A DNA stretch of 64,000 bases from Selenomonadales bacterium UBA7018 (GTDB lineage Bacteria; Bacillota; Negativicutes; Selenomonadales; Selenomonadaceae), in assembly GCA_002448305.1 (NCBI GenBank), contig DJWY01000025.1, positions 251,894-315,893 on the forward strand, in the 5' to 3' direction. Positions 50,675 to 58,316 of this stretch are shown here, piece after piece. Under the pieces are notes generated by a model. That model was not told the DNA's origin. It worked only from the letters and a program-made list of their open reading frames with translations, and searched no databases. A program made the translations under genes and the position numbers. Each line of letters begins with the position of its first letter. The stretch's first letter is position 1.

Positions 50675-51835
50675 TTATTCCTCATCAACTATTTCTATAA
50701 GTTCTCCGTCGTAACCTTCAAGCGTCTTGCCCTCTTCGGGGCGCGGCTCAACTTCTTCAGTCGGCTTGAGATTATAATCGTCTGGATTAAGTCCGGGATA
50801 AGATTCGGACGAAGACTCGTTTACAGGTTCGGGCGAAGTCTCAACGACGAGTTTAGGCTCCGTGCTTGGCGTTGGCGCAACTTCCGTAGGCTTTTCGACA
50901 ACGGGCGCGATATAACCGCTACCGCTATTGCGCAAGCCGTATACGACAACGGGTTCTTTTATCTGCACGAAAAGTTCAATGCCCGCAGGCAACTCGATAT
51001 TTTTGCCGCGTATGAAAACTTCTTCGACGTCTTTATTTTTGCCCGAAAAAGTTTGTCCGATTAAGCTTAAGCCGCGAGCCATTTCGTTATTGGTCATTTC
51101 GTCAATCGCTTCAATGCCCGTGTAAGTTTTAACGTCCTGCCCGTCAAGGCTTTTGAGTTTATTGAAGTCGGTTTCGATTTTCCCATTGCTGAAAATATTT
51201 TTGGCGCGAAGAACTCTAGTAACGGTGCCTTCGCCTGGCAAGCCGTTTGCAAAAACTAAACTGTCGTTGATAAAAACATCGGAGACAATTTTAACTGGGA
51301 TAGTGTCGCCTTCCTGCAAAGCTTTCGAGCTAACAGGCGCAGTCGTCACGACTTTTATTAGCGTATTCGCCGGAATCTGAACTTGCGCTATCGGCAAAAT
51401 TTCCGCGCCGTATGACGCCTTAGCAAGTTCGCGAATTCTCTCATTGAAAGTTCCAGTTAAAGTCTTGCCCAAAATCTGATTTTCCAAAGCAACAAGGCGC
51501 GTATCAATGCCGCCGAGTGCGACTTTGTGATTTAAATTCCATTCCAACACATTGACTTTCGCCAAAATGCCAGGCTCCGCGCTGTTGTCGTAAAGCGTGT
51601 CGTAAATTGCTTCAATGCGAGCGTTCATATTGCCAGTCATATTTCGCCCGCTGTAACTCTTTTCAAGCTGGGAAATTCTGTCCAAAATCGCGCCGCTCTG
51701 TTCAGCTCCGTAAGTATCGATTTCAATTTTTGCGAGCTTAGCATTGGCAGAATCGTCCGCCGCTAAGCAAAACGTCGACGCAGAAAAAATCATCGACGCC
51801 GCCAATGCTCCGCAAAAAAATTTCTTCCAACTCAT
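50675..51835 (-). CDS. secreted protein with two leucine-rich coiled repeats, unknown
   Basis: A 386-residue exported protein that I cannot name. Signal peptide SWKKFFCGALAASMIFSAST ends near residue 27. The N-terminal region has a repeated pattern: ILDRISQLEKSYSGRNMTGN with NARIEAIYDTLY, and TRLVALENQILGKTLTGTFN with ERIRELAKASYG. The middle third is beta-rich (IPANTLIKVVTTAPVSSKAL) and the last 80 residues are Pro/Glu-rich and acidic. ATG 51835 has GGAGG 9 bases upstream; the frame is open 29 codons further without support. It is the first gene of the LPS operon and 2 bases from lptD, so a role at the outer membrane or as an lptD helper is possible. Confidence 0.72.
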   Translation of the reverse strand: MSWKKFFCGALAASMIFSASTFCLAADDSANAKLAKIEIDTYGAEQSGAILDRISQLEKSYSGRNMTGNMNARIEAIYDTLYDNSAEPGILAKVNVLEWNLNHKVALGGIDTRLVALENQILGKTLTGTFNERIRELAKASYGAEILPIAQVQIPANTLIKVVTTAPVSSKALQEGDTIPVKIVSDVFINDSLVFANGLPGEGTVTRVLRAKNIFSNGKIETDFNKLKSLDGQDVKTYTGIEAIDEMTNNEMARGLSLIGQTFSGKNKDVEEVFIRGKNIELPAGIELFVQIKEPVVVYGLRNSGSGYIAPVVEKPTEVAPTPSTEPKLVVETSPEPVNESSSESYPGLNPDDYNLKPTEEVEPRPEEGKTLEGYDGELIEIVDEE

Positions 51836-51865
51836 CACTAATTCCTCCGCACTACTTTTTTCATG

Positions 51866-51895
51866 ATTATAACAGGTATCAACTATTTTCTGCAA
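51866..51895 (-). promoter_or_regulatory. promoter of the lptD-heptose operon
   Basis: Minus strand: TTGCAG (51895-51890), 18-base spacer, extended -10 TGTTATAAT with hexamer at 51871-51866, about 30 bases before the start codon. Confidence 0.65.
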
Positions 51896-51911
51896 CGCCT
51901 TAAAAAATTCC

Positions 51912-51940
51912 TTGCAAGTCAACGATAAATATTGTAGAAT
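51912..51940 (+). promoter_or_regulatory. promoter of the FliD-like gene
   Basis: TTGCAA (51912-51917), 17-base spacer, TAGAAT (51935-51940), 48 bases before the ATG; divergent from the lptD operon promoter. Confidence 0.6.
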
Positions 51941-51987
51941 AACAACAAATATTTAAGGATGTTTTCGTTTCAAGGAAGGTGAGTAAA

Positions 51988-52794
51988 ATGTCAGGGATAA
52001 ACGCAATAGGCTCGACTGATTATAGTTGGCTGTTCAATAGCACTAATAACAAAAAACAAGACTCGGTTGCGCGGCTCTGGAATGCTTACGGCGACTATCA
52101 GTCGAACGCCCAAACGTCTCTTTCGGGCTTGAGCGAGATTAACGCTAATCTCAAATCGGTTTTGGCAAGCTATGATGAGGCTAAAAGTACTTTCAACCTC
52201 GAATTTGAGGAAAATATGTCCGCGCTCAGTGAGTCCTCCAAGCAAATTCAAAAGTATAGCTTCAGCGTGCCAAAAGACGGCGCAATTACCAAAACCGAAA
52301 CTACCGGCGAAAACGGTATTATTTCTTCTACAACTACTTATAGCAAAGATTTACAATCAGCTCTTGATGTCGTCAGCGAGTTTGTCAGCAATTATAACAG
52401 TTCACTCAAATTTTTTAACGATAACGCCGCCGTCTCCAATCGTGTCGCGAATCTGGCTACAGTTTTCAGCGACGCAACTTATCGCGCCTCAAGTTATGAA
52501 GCAATCGGCTTGACGGTTAATGCGGGCGGTATGATTGAAATCAACGAAGAAGTCTTAGCTAATGCAATCGTCGAAAATCCCGACAGAGTTTCTGGTTTGC
52601 TCGGCGACGGCGGACTTGCTACTAAAGTTGACAGTCATATCAGCTACGCCAATTCGCAATACGATAGGCTTTTCCCGTCCGCTGAAAAAATGCTCGGCAA
52701 TCAACTTTCTACTGCCGCAATTTACACCAGCAACGCTTATCGCAATATGACGGCTTATGCTAGCGTTGGTAATCTTATCAACATGCTATTCTAA
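51988..52794 (+). CDS. FliD-like protein fragment, stand-alone
   Basis: A 268-residue Ser/Asn-rich protein. Its C-terminal half resembles the FliD (filament cap) C-terminal region: ALDVVSEFVSNYNSSLKFF near 120, ASSYEAIGLTVNAGGMIEI near 165, then EEVLANAIVENPDRVSGLLG near 190, where FliD family proteins read a short-helix repeat with leucine-isoleucine-glycine and a Phe or Leu. The central D2/D3 head of FliD is missing, so the length is half of normal. No other flagellar genes are visible. ATG 51988 has GGAAGG 8 bases upstream. It may be a secreted or surface protein derived from FliD. Confidence 0.65.
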   Translation: MSGINAIGSTDYSWLFNSTNNKKQDSVARLWNAYGDYQSNAQTSLSGLSEINANLKSVLASYDEAKSTFNLEFEENMSALSESSKQIQKYSFSVPKDGAITKTETTGENGIISSTTTYSKDLQSALDVVSEFVSNYNSSLKFFNDNAAVSNRVANLATVFSDATYRASSYEAIGLTVNAGGMIEINEEVLANAIVENPDRVSGLLGDGGLATKVDSHISYANSQYDRLFPSAEKMLGNQLSTAAIYTSNAYRNMTAYASVGNLINMLF

Positions 52795-52810
52795 GAAATT
52801 GTTTTAGGCA

Positions 52811-52845
52811 AAAAAAATCGCTCGCCAATTCGGCGGGCGATTTTT
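52811..52845. terminator. bidirectional terminator between FliD-like and TSUP genes
   Basis: ATCGCTCGCC (52817-52826) pairs with GGCGGGCGAT (52832-52841), loop of 5 bases, T run after it and A run before it, so it serves both convergent genes. Confidence 0.9.
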
Positions 52846-52854
52846 CGTTTAAAT

Positions 52855-53616
52855 TCATTTGAACAGCTCGATAATTTGCTTGCCGATTAAAATTACTGTC
52901 ATGCCGATAAAAAGTGGGCGAACATATGCCGCGCCTTTCGTGATTGCCATTTTCGCACCGCAAGCCGCTCCCAAAATCATACCGCAACCCATTGGAATTG
53001 CATAGGAAAAATTCACAAGTCCAAAGCCCGTAAAAATTATCACGGCGGCAAGATTGCTAGCAAAGTTAGCGGCTCTGGCATTGGCGGCGGCTCCTAAAAA
53101 TCCATAGCCCATAACTAGATATAAGAACAGCATAAACGAGCCTGTGCCTGGTCCAAAAAATCCGTCATAAAATCCTAGCGCGAAAATCAAAATCATTCCG
53201 AGCAGATAATTTTTGTGCGAGACGTGCACAGATTTTTTATCCGCGCCCCAATTCTTTTTTGCTACGCTGTAAATCGCAATGATAATCAGCATGACGACAA
53301 CTAGCGGGCGCAAAAAATCTGGTGGAACTTGCCGGACGACGAATACGCCAAAAACTGAGCCGATAAACGCTAGCGGGAACATTACCCGCATTATTTTTTT
53401 GTCAATCGTGCCCGAACGTAAATAAGTTAGAAAGCCGGCGAACGCGCCCATTGTCGAGGCAAATTTATTCGTGCCCAAAACATTCAGCATTGGCAAACCC
53501 GCCCACATTAGCGTTGGTACGGAGATTAACCCGCCGCCACCAACTACTGAATCAATAAAAGCGGCGACAAAGCCCATTACCGCCATTGCCGCCATAACTG
53601 TAAAGTCTAGTTCCAA
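52855..53616 (-). CDS. TSUP family sulfite/sulfonate permease (TauE/SafE-like)
   Basis: Membrane protein of 253 residues with eight predicted helices. FVAAFIDSVVGGGGLISVPT near residue 17 and its half-repeat FYDGFFGPGTGSFMLFLYLV near 150 are the two signatures of the TauE/SafE family. Members move anions such as sulfite, sulfoacetate or thiosulfate, or take part in related export. The direction and substrate cannot be read. It lies 10 bases after the AICAR formyltransferase and is probably cotranscribed. Confidence 0.9.
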   Translation of the reverse strand: MELDFTVMAAMAVMGFVAAFIDSVVGGGGLISVPTLMWAGLPMLNVLGTNKFASTMGAFAGFLTYLRSGTIDKKIMRVMFPLAFIGSVFGVFVVRQVPPDFLRPLVVVMLIIIAIYSVAKKNWGADKKSVHVSHKNYLLGMILIFALGFYDGFFGPGTGSFMLFLYLVMGYGFLGAAANARAANFASNLAAVIIFTGFGLVNFSYAIPMGCGMILGAACGAKMAITKGAAYVRPLFIGMTVILIGKQIIELFK

Positions 53617-53626
53617 AATAATAGCC

Positions 53627-54787
53627 TCAATGGTGGAAAAGTCTAATGTGCGTAAATGCCATTGCGATATTGTACTTGTCGCAAGTTTCTATAACGTTAT
53701 CGTCGCGAATTGAGCCGCCGGTTTGCGCGATAAACTCAACGCCTGATTTGTGAGCGCGTTCGATATTGTCGCCGAACGGGAAGAAGGCATCGGACGCAAG
53801 CGACACTCCGCGCAGATTTTCAAGCCAAGAAATTTTATCGTCTAAAGTCAAAGGTACGGGCTTTACCGTGAAAAGATTTTGCCACGAGTCATCAAAAGTT
53901 TCGCCGCCTAAGTAAACGTCAATAGCGTTATCGCGGTCGGGACGTTTGATATTTTTCTGGAAGGGCAGCTCCAAAACTTTCGGACACTGGCGCAAGTACC
54001 AATAATCCGCCTTATTTCCGGCAAGTCGTGTGCAGTGAACGCGACTTTGTTGCCCCGCGCCAATCCCGATAGCTTGCCCGCCCTTAGCGTAGCAAACCGA
54101 ATTAGATTGCGTATATTTAAGAGTTATTAGCGCAATCAAAAGGTCGCGAACAGCTTCGGGAGTGAAAGTTTTATTTTTAGTCGGAACGTCCTCAAGGCAC
54201 GCGGCGGAAATTTCAATGTCGTTATGTTTTTGCTCGAAAGTCACGCCGAAAACTTGCTTAGTCTCAATCGCGGGAGGCGCGTAATCGGGATTCATTTTTA
54301 TAACAAGATAACTGCCCTTGCGCTTAGCTTTAAGAATTTCCAAAGCTTTTGGCGAATAGGATGGCGCAATAATTCCGTCAGAAACTTCGCGGCGAATAAA
54401 ATTAGCGGTCGGCTCGTCGCACTCGTCGGACAAAATCGCGAAGTCGCCGTAAGAACTCATTCTATCGGCTCCGCGTGCGCGAACGTAAGCGGTAGCCTGC
54501 GCGGAAAGTTCTAAGCCTTCAGCAAAGTAAATTTTCTTCAAAATGTCGTCGAGCGGCTCACCGACGGCGGCACCGGCCGGACTTACGTGCTTAAATGACG
54601 CGGCGGCAGGAAGATTAGTAGCTTTGCGCATTTCGCGAACGAGCTGCCAACCGTTAAGCGCATCAAGCAAATTAATATAACCTGGTCGCCCGTTGAGAAC
54701 TTCAAAGGGCAATTCACCCGACGCGACAAAAACTTTCGCGGGCTTCTGATTCGGATTGCAACCGTATTTCAATTCCAATTCATTCAT
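53627..54787 (-). CDS. AICAR formyltransferase, stand-alone (PurH C-terminal type)
   Basis: Enzyme of 386 residues equal to the formyltransferase domain of PurH, without the IMP cyclohydrolase domain. It contains KYGCNPNQKPAKVF, PGYINLLDALNGWQLVREM, ASFKHVSPAGAAVG (the Lys-His of the active site, near residue 67), TLKYTQSNSVCYAKGGQAIG near 240 and ASDAFFPFGDNIERAHKSG near 345. It would give FAICAR from AICAR using 10-formyl-THF. The cyclohydrolase step must be encoded elsewhere. It starts at ATG 54787 in the gap to a PfkB gene on the plus strand. Confidence 0.9.
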   Translation of the reverse strand: MNELELKYGCNPNQKPAKVFVASGELPFEVLNGRPGYINLLDALNGWQLVREMRKATNLPAAASFKHVSPAGAAVGEPLDDILKKIYFAEGLELSAQATAYVRARGADRMSSYGDFAILSDECDEPTANFIRREVSDGIIAPSYSPKALEILKAKRKGSYLVIKMNPDYAPPAIETKQVFGVTFEQKHNDIEISAACLEDVPTKNKTFTPEAVRDLLIALITLKYTQSNSVCYAKGGQAIGIGAGQQSRVHCTRLAGNKADYWYLRQCPKVLELPFQKNIKRPDRDNAIDVYLGGETFDDSWQNLFTVKPVPLTLDDKISWLENLRGVSLASDAFFPFGDNIERAHKSGVEFIAQTGGSIRDDNVIETCDKYNIAMAFTHIRLFHH

Positions 54788-54824
54788 TTAAATCACCTCA
54801 GCGGAAAAATTCTGCGCGGCGGCG

Positions 54825-54853
54825 TTTATCCCCTGCTATGTTCGTGATATAAT
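54825..54853 (+). promoter_or_regulatory. promoter of the RfaE1-like kinase gene
   Basis: TTTATC (54825-54830), 17-base spacer, extended -10 TGATATAAT with hexamer 54848-54853, 28 bases before the ATG. Confidence 0.55.
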
Positions 54854-54880
54854 GGCAAAAAAATTACGGAAGGTGAGTTT

Positions 54881-55864
54881 ATGAATAAAGATGATTGGAA
54901 AAATTTTTTCGCGACAAAGGTTGGCAAGTGCAAGGTTTTAGTTATCGGCGATATTATGATGGACAAATATTATTATGGCGACGTGAAGAAATTCGCTAGC
55001 GATGCGCCAGTCCCAGTTGCAAAAATCGTTAAGCGCAAAACGTCACTAGGTGCGGCGGCGAATATCGCAAACAACTTAGCAACGCTCGGTTGCAAAACTT
55101 CAATCGCGGGCTTTGTCGGCGACGATCATAATTTCGAGACGCTTTCAACACAACTTTACGAGAGCGGAATTAATCAAGACGGGCTTATCGCGACAGAGTG
55201 GCCGACAACGACGAAAGTTAGGATAATGAGCGGGCATGTTCAAATGTTCCGCATGGATTTTGAAGACCTTGCTCCGCGAACGGAAGAACAATTCGAGGCA
55301 TTAAAAAATTTCGTCAAGCGGCGGCTAAATGACAGTTTAGACGCGATAATTTTAGCCGATTACGAAAAAGGCGTTTGCACGGAAAGATTTTGCGCGTCGG
55401 TGATTCGTGCGGCGCATAATCACGGCGTGCCGGTCGTTGTTATGCCCTACGGTCAGCAGTGGATTAAATATGCGCAAGCCGATTACATTACGCCCAATGT
55501 TGCGAAGATAAATAAAATTTTGCTTAGTCCTATTCCCACTGACGACAACGACGCAGCAGAACGCGCAGGGCGATATATTATGCGCAAGTTCAGAATCAAA
55601 AATGTTTTGGCGACGCGCTCGGAATCGGGTATGACGCTCGTAACTGACGAAGAAGTTTTTCATTTGCCGACAAGCGCGCAAGAAGTTTTCGACGTCGCCG
55701 GAACTGCGGATACTGTCGCGGCGGTTTTCGCTATGGCTCTTGCGGGCGGCTTGCGACCAGTTGACGGAGCATTTATCGCCAATATTGCGGCGGGAATTGT
55801 CCTTAGGAAGTCGGGAACTTACGCCATAACCCGCGAAGATATGCTCCATGCTCTCGCCGGCTAA
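54881..55864 (+). CDS. PfkB-family kinase, RfaE1-like, altered catalytic loop
   Basis: A 327-residue relative of the heptose 7-phosphate kinase at 46176. VLVIGDIMMDKYYYGDVKK near residue 20, GAAANIANNLATLGCKTSI near 55, DYEKGVCTERF near 160, and ITPNVAKINK near 205 all match. The catalytic loop, which reads GAGD in active PfkB enzymes, here reads DVAGTADTVAAVFAMAL: the anion-hole Gly is Ala, though the Asp remains. It could be a kinase with changed activity or a noncatalytic paralogue. It stands alone with its own promoter. A terminator follows near 55969 mostly for the other strand. Confidence 0.85.
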   Translation: MNKDDWKNFFATKVGKCKVLVIGDIMMDKYYYGDVKKFASDAPVPVAKIVKRKTSLGAAANIANNLATLGCKTSIAGFVGDDHNFETLSTQLYESGINQDGLIATEWPTTTKVRIMSGHVQMFRMDFEDLAPRTEEQFEALKNFVKRRLNDSLDAIILADYEKGVCTERFCASVIRAAHNHGVPVVVMPYGQQWIKYAQADYITPNVAKINKILLSPIPTDDNDAAERAGRYIMRKFRIKNVLATRSESGMTLVTDEEVFHLPTSAQEVFDVAGTADTVAAVFAMALAGGLRPVDGAFIANIAAGIVLRKSGTYAITREDMLHALAG

Positions 55865-55968
55865 AAATTTTGAAACTAGCTAAGTGCAACGGAGCATTCC
55901 GGCGCGGAGATTTAGTTCAAAGCGTCGCAACGTCTTGCGCGTCCGCTGTTCCGTCGCTTTTAAAGCGA

Positions 55969-55997
55969 CAAAAAAGCCCGCCAAACTGCGCGGGCTT
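55969..55997 (-). terminator. terminator after cheV
   Basis: GCCCGC (55976-55981) pairs with GCGGGC (55990-55995). On the minus strand the stem is followed by six T (55970-55975 as A on the plus strand). It closes cheV. The region 55865-55968 holds nothing else that I can identify. Confidence 0.75.
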
Positions 55998-56005
55998 AAA
56001 AATTT

Positions 56006-56965
56006 TTAAATGCTAACTTTTTTCTTTCCGAAAATGAAGCTATCAAGCAAGTCGATAAGCTGACCAATTTCAGGCTTGGAAATTTGCGCACTCGCGCCGA
56101 GTTCTTCGCCCTTCAAGCGCATTTCCTCACTAATGAGCGACGAGAACAAAACAAACGGAACGTCGCGAAGTCTTTCATTGCTACGGACGAGTTTCAAAAG
56201 TCTGTGACCGTCCATTTTGGGCATTTCAACATCAGAAACGATTATGCCGACGTGTTCAGAAATTGCGCCGTCCTTATTGGCAAGCCCTTGCAGATATTCC
56301 CAAGCGTCCTGCCCGTTGCCGAAATCGCGAACAAATCTGTAGCCGGAATCATGCAAAGTCGTAACGAGCAAGTCGCGCAACATTGGCGAATCTTCCGCAA
56401 CGACAATATGAACATCTGAGCGAACGGAGCGAACGTCAGCATCAGCCTCTGAAACCGTAGTGAGTTTGGCGTTAATTTCGGGATTAATCTCGGCAATAAT
56501 CGTCTCGAAGTCGAGGAGCAAAACAATTCGGTCGGGCATTTTGATTATACCGACGACGCGGCTTTGGTCGCCGACTTCCGGCGAAGGCTCCATATCCTTC
56601 CATGAAATGCGATGAATGCGCGATACATTTTCCACCAAAAAGCCTATGTCGTAGTTATTAATTTCCGTGACTATAATATTTTTCGCTTCGTCGCCGTTGG
56701 TTACGTTCAAACAGCGCGGGAGATTTACCAGAGGAATTGCCTTGCCGCGCAGAGTAAACAGCCCGTCAACGTAGGGGTGAGCTTGCGGCATTGCCGTAAC
56801 GGGTATGCGCTGAATAACCTCACGAACTTTGGCGACGTTTATGCCGTAGTTGACGCCGCCAATACTGAATTCCACTATCTCAAATTCATTGGTGCCGCTT
56901 TCAAGCAAAATGCCTTTGCTGTCGCCGAGAGTCGGTGCTCCCTTGCGTATTTTGTCATTTGCCAT
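56006..56965 (-). CDS. cheV: chemotaxis coupling protein CheV (CheW plus receiver)
   Basis: A 319-residue protein that joins chemoreceptors to CheA. Residues about 25-165 are a CheW domain (EFSIGGVNYGINVAKVREV, RGKAIPLVNLPRCL, then IGFLVENVSRIHRISWKDM). Residues about 180-310 are a receiver (VVAEDSPMLRDLLVTTL, acceptor Asp in IIVSDVEMPKMDGHRLL, then Lys in ISKPEIGQL). Order and length are normal. ATG 56965 follows GGAGG. No other chemotaxis gene is in the window. The stretch between cheV and the next gene (56966-57081) has no gene or clear promoter; nothing else was seen in it. Confidence 0.93.
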   Translation of the reverse strand: MANDKIRKGAPTLGDSKGILLESGTNEFEIVEFSIGGVNYGINVAKVREVIQRIPVTAMPQAHPYVDGLFTLRGKAIPLVNLPRCLNVTNGDEAKNIIVTEINNYDIGFLVENVSRIHRISWKDMEPSPEVGDQSRVVGIIKMPDRIVLLLDFETIIAEINPEINAKLTTVSEADADVRSVRSDVHIVVAEDSPMLRDLLVTTLHDSGYRFVRDFGNGQDAWEYLQGLANKDGAISEHVGIIVSDVEMPKMDGHRLLKLVRSNERLRDVPFVLFSSLISEEMRLKGEELGASAQISKPEIGQLIDLLDSFIFGKKKVSI

Positions 56966-57081
56966 TAACTATTCCTCCATTAAACAATTTCTTTTGCTAG
57001 GATTTTCGCCGTGTAAGTTTTTTATCCTTCAAAACGCGGGCGACTAATTTAAAATCATCTAAACATTGCCGCGACAGCATA

Positions 57082-58302
57082 TTAAAAAATTTTTAACTCA
57101 TTCTTGCGTTTGTTCGTCAGAACGACGGCTTTATTGGTCAAGGCGTCCAAAATTCCGTAGTTGGCAGTTAAAATGCTTTGAGTATTCATCAACAACGTTT
57201 TTAATTTTGCATAAGAAATTCTCCCGATTTCGTAGCCCGCCATTGTGCCGACAAGTTCTCCCATAAACGCCCCAACAAGCGGCGAAGCAATAGGAACCGT
57301 AGCAACTGCCGTCGCGCCAAATAACGCACCTTGAAGCCCGAAAATAACCGAACAAATTGCCGAAGTAGAAACCTTGCTAACTTGATTCAACGCCTCCAAG
57401 CATTTAATTTCACCGTTGGCATATTGCAAAATTGTTTTTGAACTTTCAACCGCAATCAAAGCAACAGCAGTTAAGGTGAGCATTGGCGTTGCGCGAGTAA
57501 GTAGCGGCAATATTCTTCTTTCCGCGCCGACCTTTAAAGCTCCCGTAACTATGACGCGCAAACTGTCAGTCGTGCCGGTCTTTATCAAAAACTTTGTAAA
57601 ATTTTGTTTCAACACACTATTTTTAAAAAGTATGGAAAGCCCAGTCGTCAACGCCATTCCACAAACTCCAGTCAATGCGGCATTGCGGCTCAAATTTGCA
57701 GCGACGGTTGAAATATCAGTCCTAACGGTAATGGCAGAGAAATCAAGTTGCATAATTCTTTTGTATTGCGTCATTATCGATTTTTTTACGCCAGTATCAA
57801 ATGCCGCTTGATGAACGTTCGCCGGAGTAATCTTTTTTTCGGCGTGACCTTGTTTGAAAATATTTTCTGTGGTAGATGAAAAATCGTTCTTATCGTGCGG
57901 TTGAATAAGCCCAATATTTTGAAAGCCGTTTGAAAATTGAATCACACTGTGATTTATCATGTCCAGGATTTCATTTTGAAGGCAAAATCTTTGAATAAGT
58001 TCATAATCACCATTATTCATTGAACTTTTAATTTTTTCGCGAAACCAATCTTGCGTGACGTTTTCATAACCAGGCGAAGTTTTAATTTCCTGCAGAAAAT
58101 CTTCCATATATTTATTGCTGTCAAAAATTTCCCTACACATCGCGTCAATTTTCTTTTCGGACATTTTGGGGAATTTATCGGCAAACATTTCCTTTAAAAA
58201 TTCTTCGTCGGTAACGGAGAGGTCTTTTTCGGCGTATTTGATGAAAAAATCTTCCAAAAGTTCGCCGATTTTTTTATAATCCGATTCGTCAGCATTTTGC
58301 AT
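57082..58302 (-). CDS. membrane protein with glycine-zipper-like C-terminus, partner of AAA+ ATPase
   Basis: A 406-residue protein that I do not recognise. The first 180 residues are charged and helical. The rest alternates hydrophobic and glycine-alanine-rich segments: NAALTGVCGMALTTGLSILF near 205, TRATPMLTLTAVALIAVESS near 275, then GALFGATAVATVPIASPLVG and AFMGELVGTMAGYEIGRISY near 335-370, which resemble paired membrane-inserting hairpins with small-residue packing. ATG 58302 has GAGG 9 bases upstream; GTG 58317 overlaps the stop of the ATPase gene and is possible. No terminator is obvious after it. It probably acts on or in the membrane with the ATPase encoded just upstream. Confidence 0.72.
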   Translation of the reverse strand: MQNADESDYKKIGELLEDFFIKYAEKDLSVTDEEFLKEMFADKFPKMSEKKIDAMCREIFDSNKYMEDFLQEIKTSPGYENVTQDWFREKIKSSMNNGDYELIQRFCLQNEILDMINHSVIQFSNGFQNIGLIQPHDKNDFSSTTENIFKQGHAEKKITPANVHQAAFDTGVKKSIMTQYKRIMQLDFSAITVRTDISTVAANLSRNAALTGVCGMALTTGLSILFKNSVLKQNFTKFLIKTGTTDSLRVIVTGALKVGAERRILPLLTRATPMLTLTAVALIAVESSKTILQYANGEIKCLEALNQVSKVSTSAICSVIFGLQGALFGATAVATVPIASPLVGAFMGELVGTMAGYEIGRISYAKLKTLLMNTQSILTANYGILDALTNKAVVLTNKRKNELKIF

Positions 58303-58316
58303 TTCTAATTGCCTCA

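Noticed and set aside
55940..55975. Palindrome GTCGCTTTTAAAGCGAC as a terminator for the PfkB gene
   Set aside because: No T run follows on the plus strand; it may fold, but the stem is short.
56966..57081. Flagellar sigma-28 promoter for cheV
   Set aside because: A TAAA is present, but no GCCGATAA-like -10 lies at the right distance.
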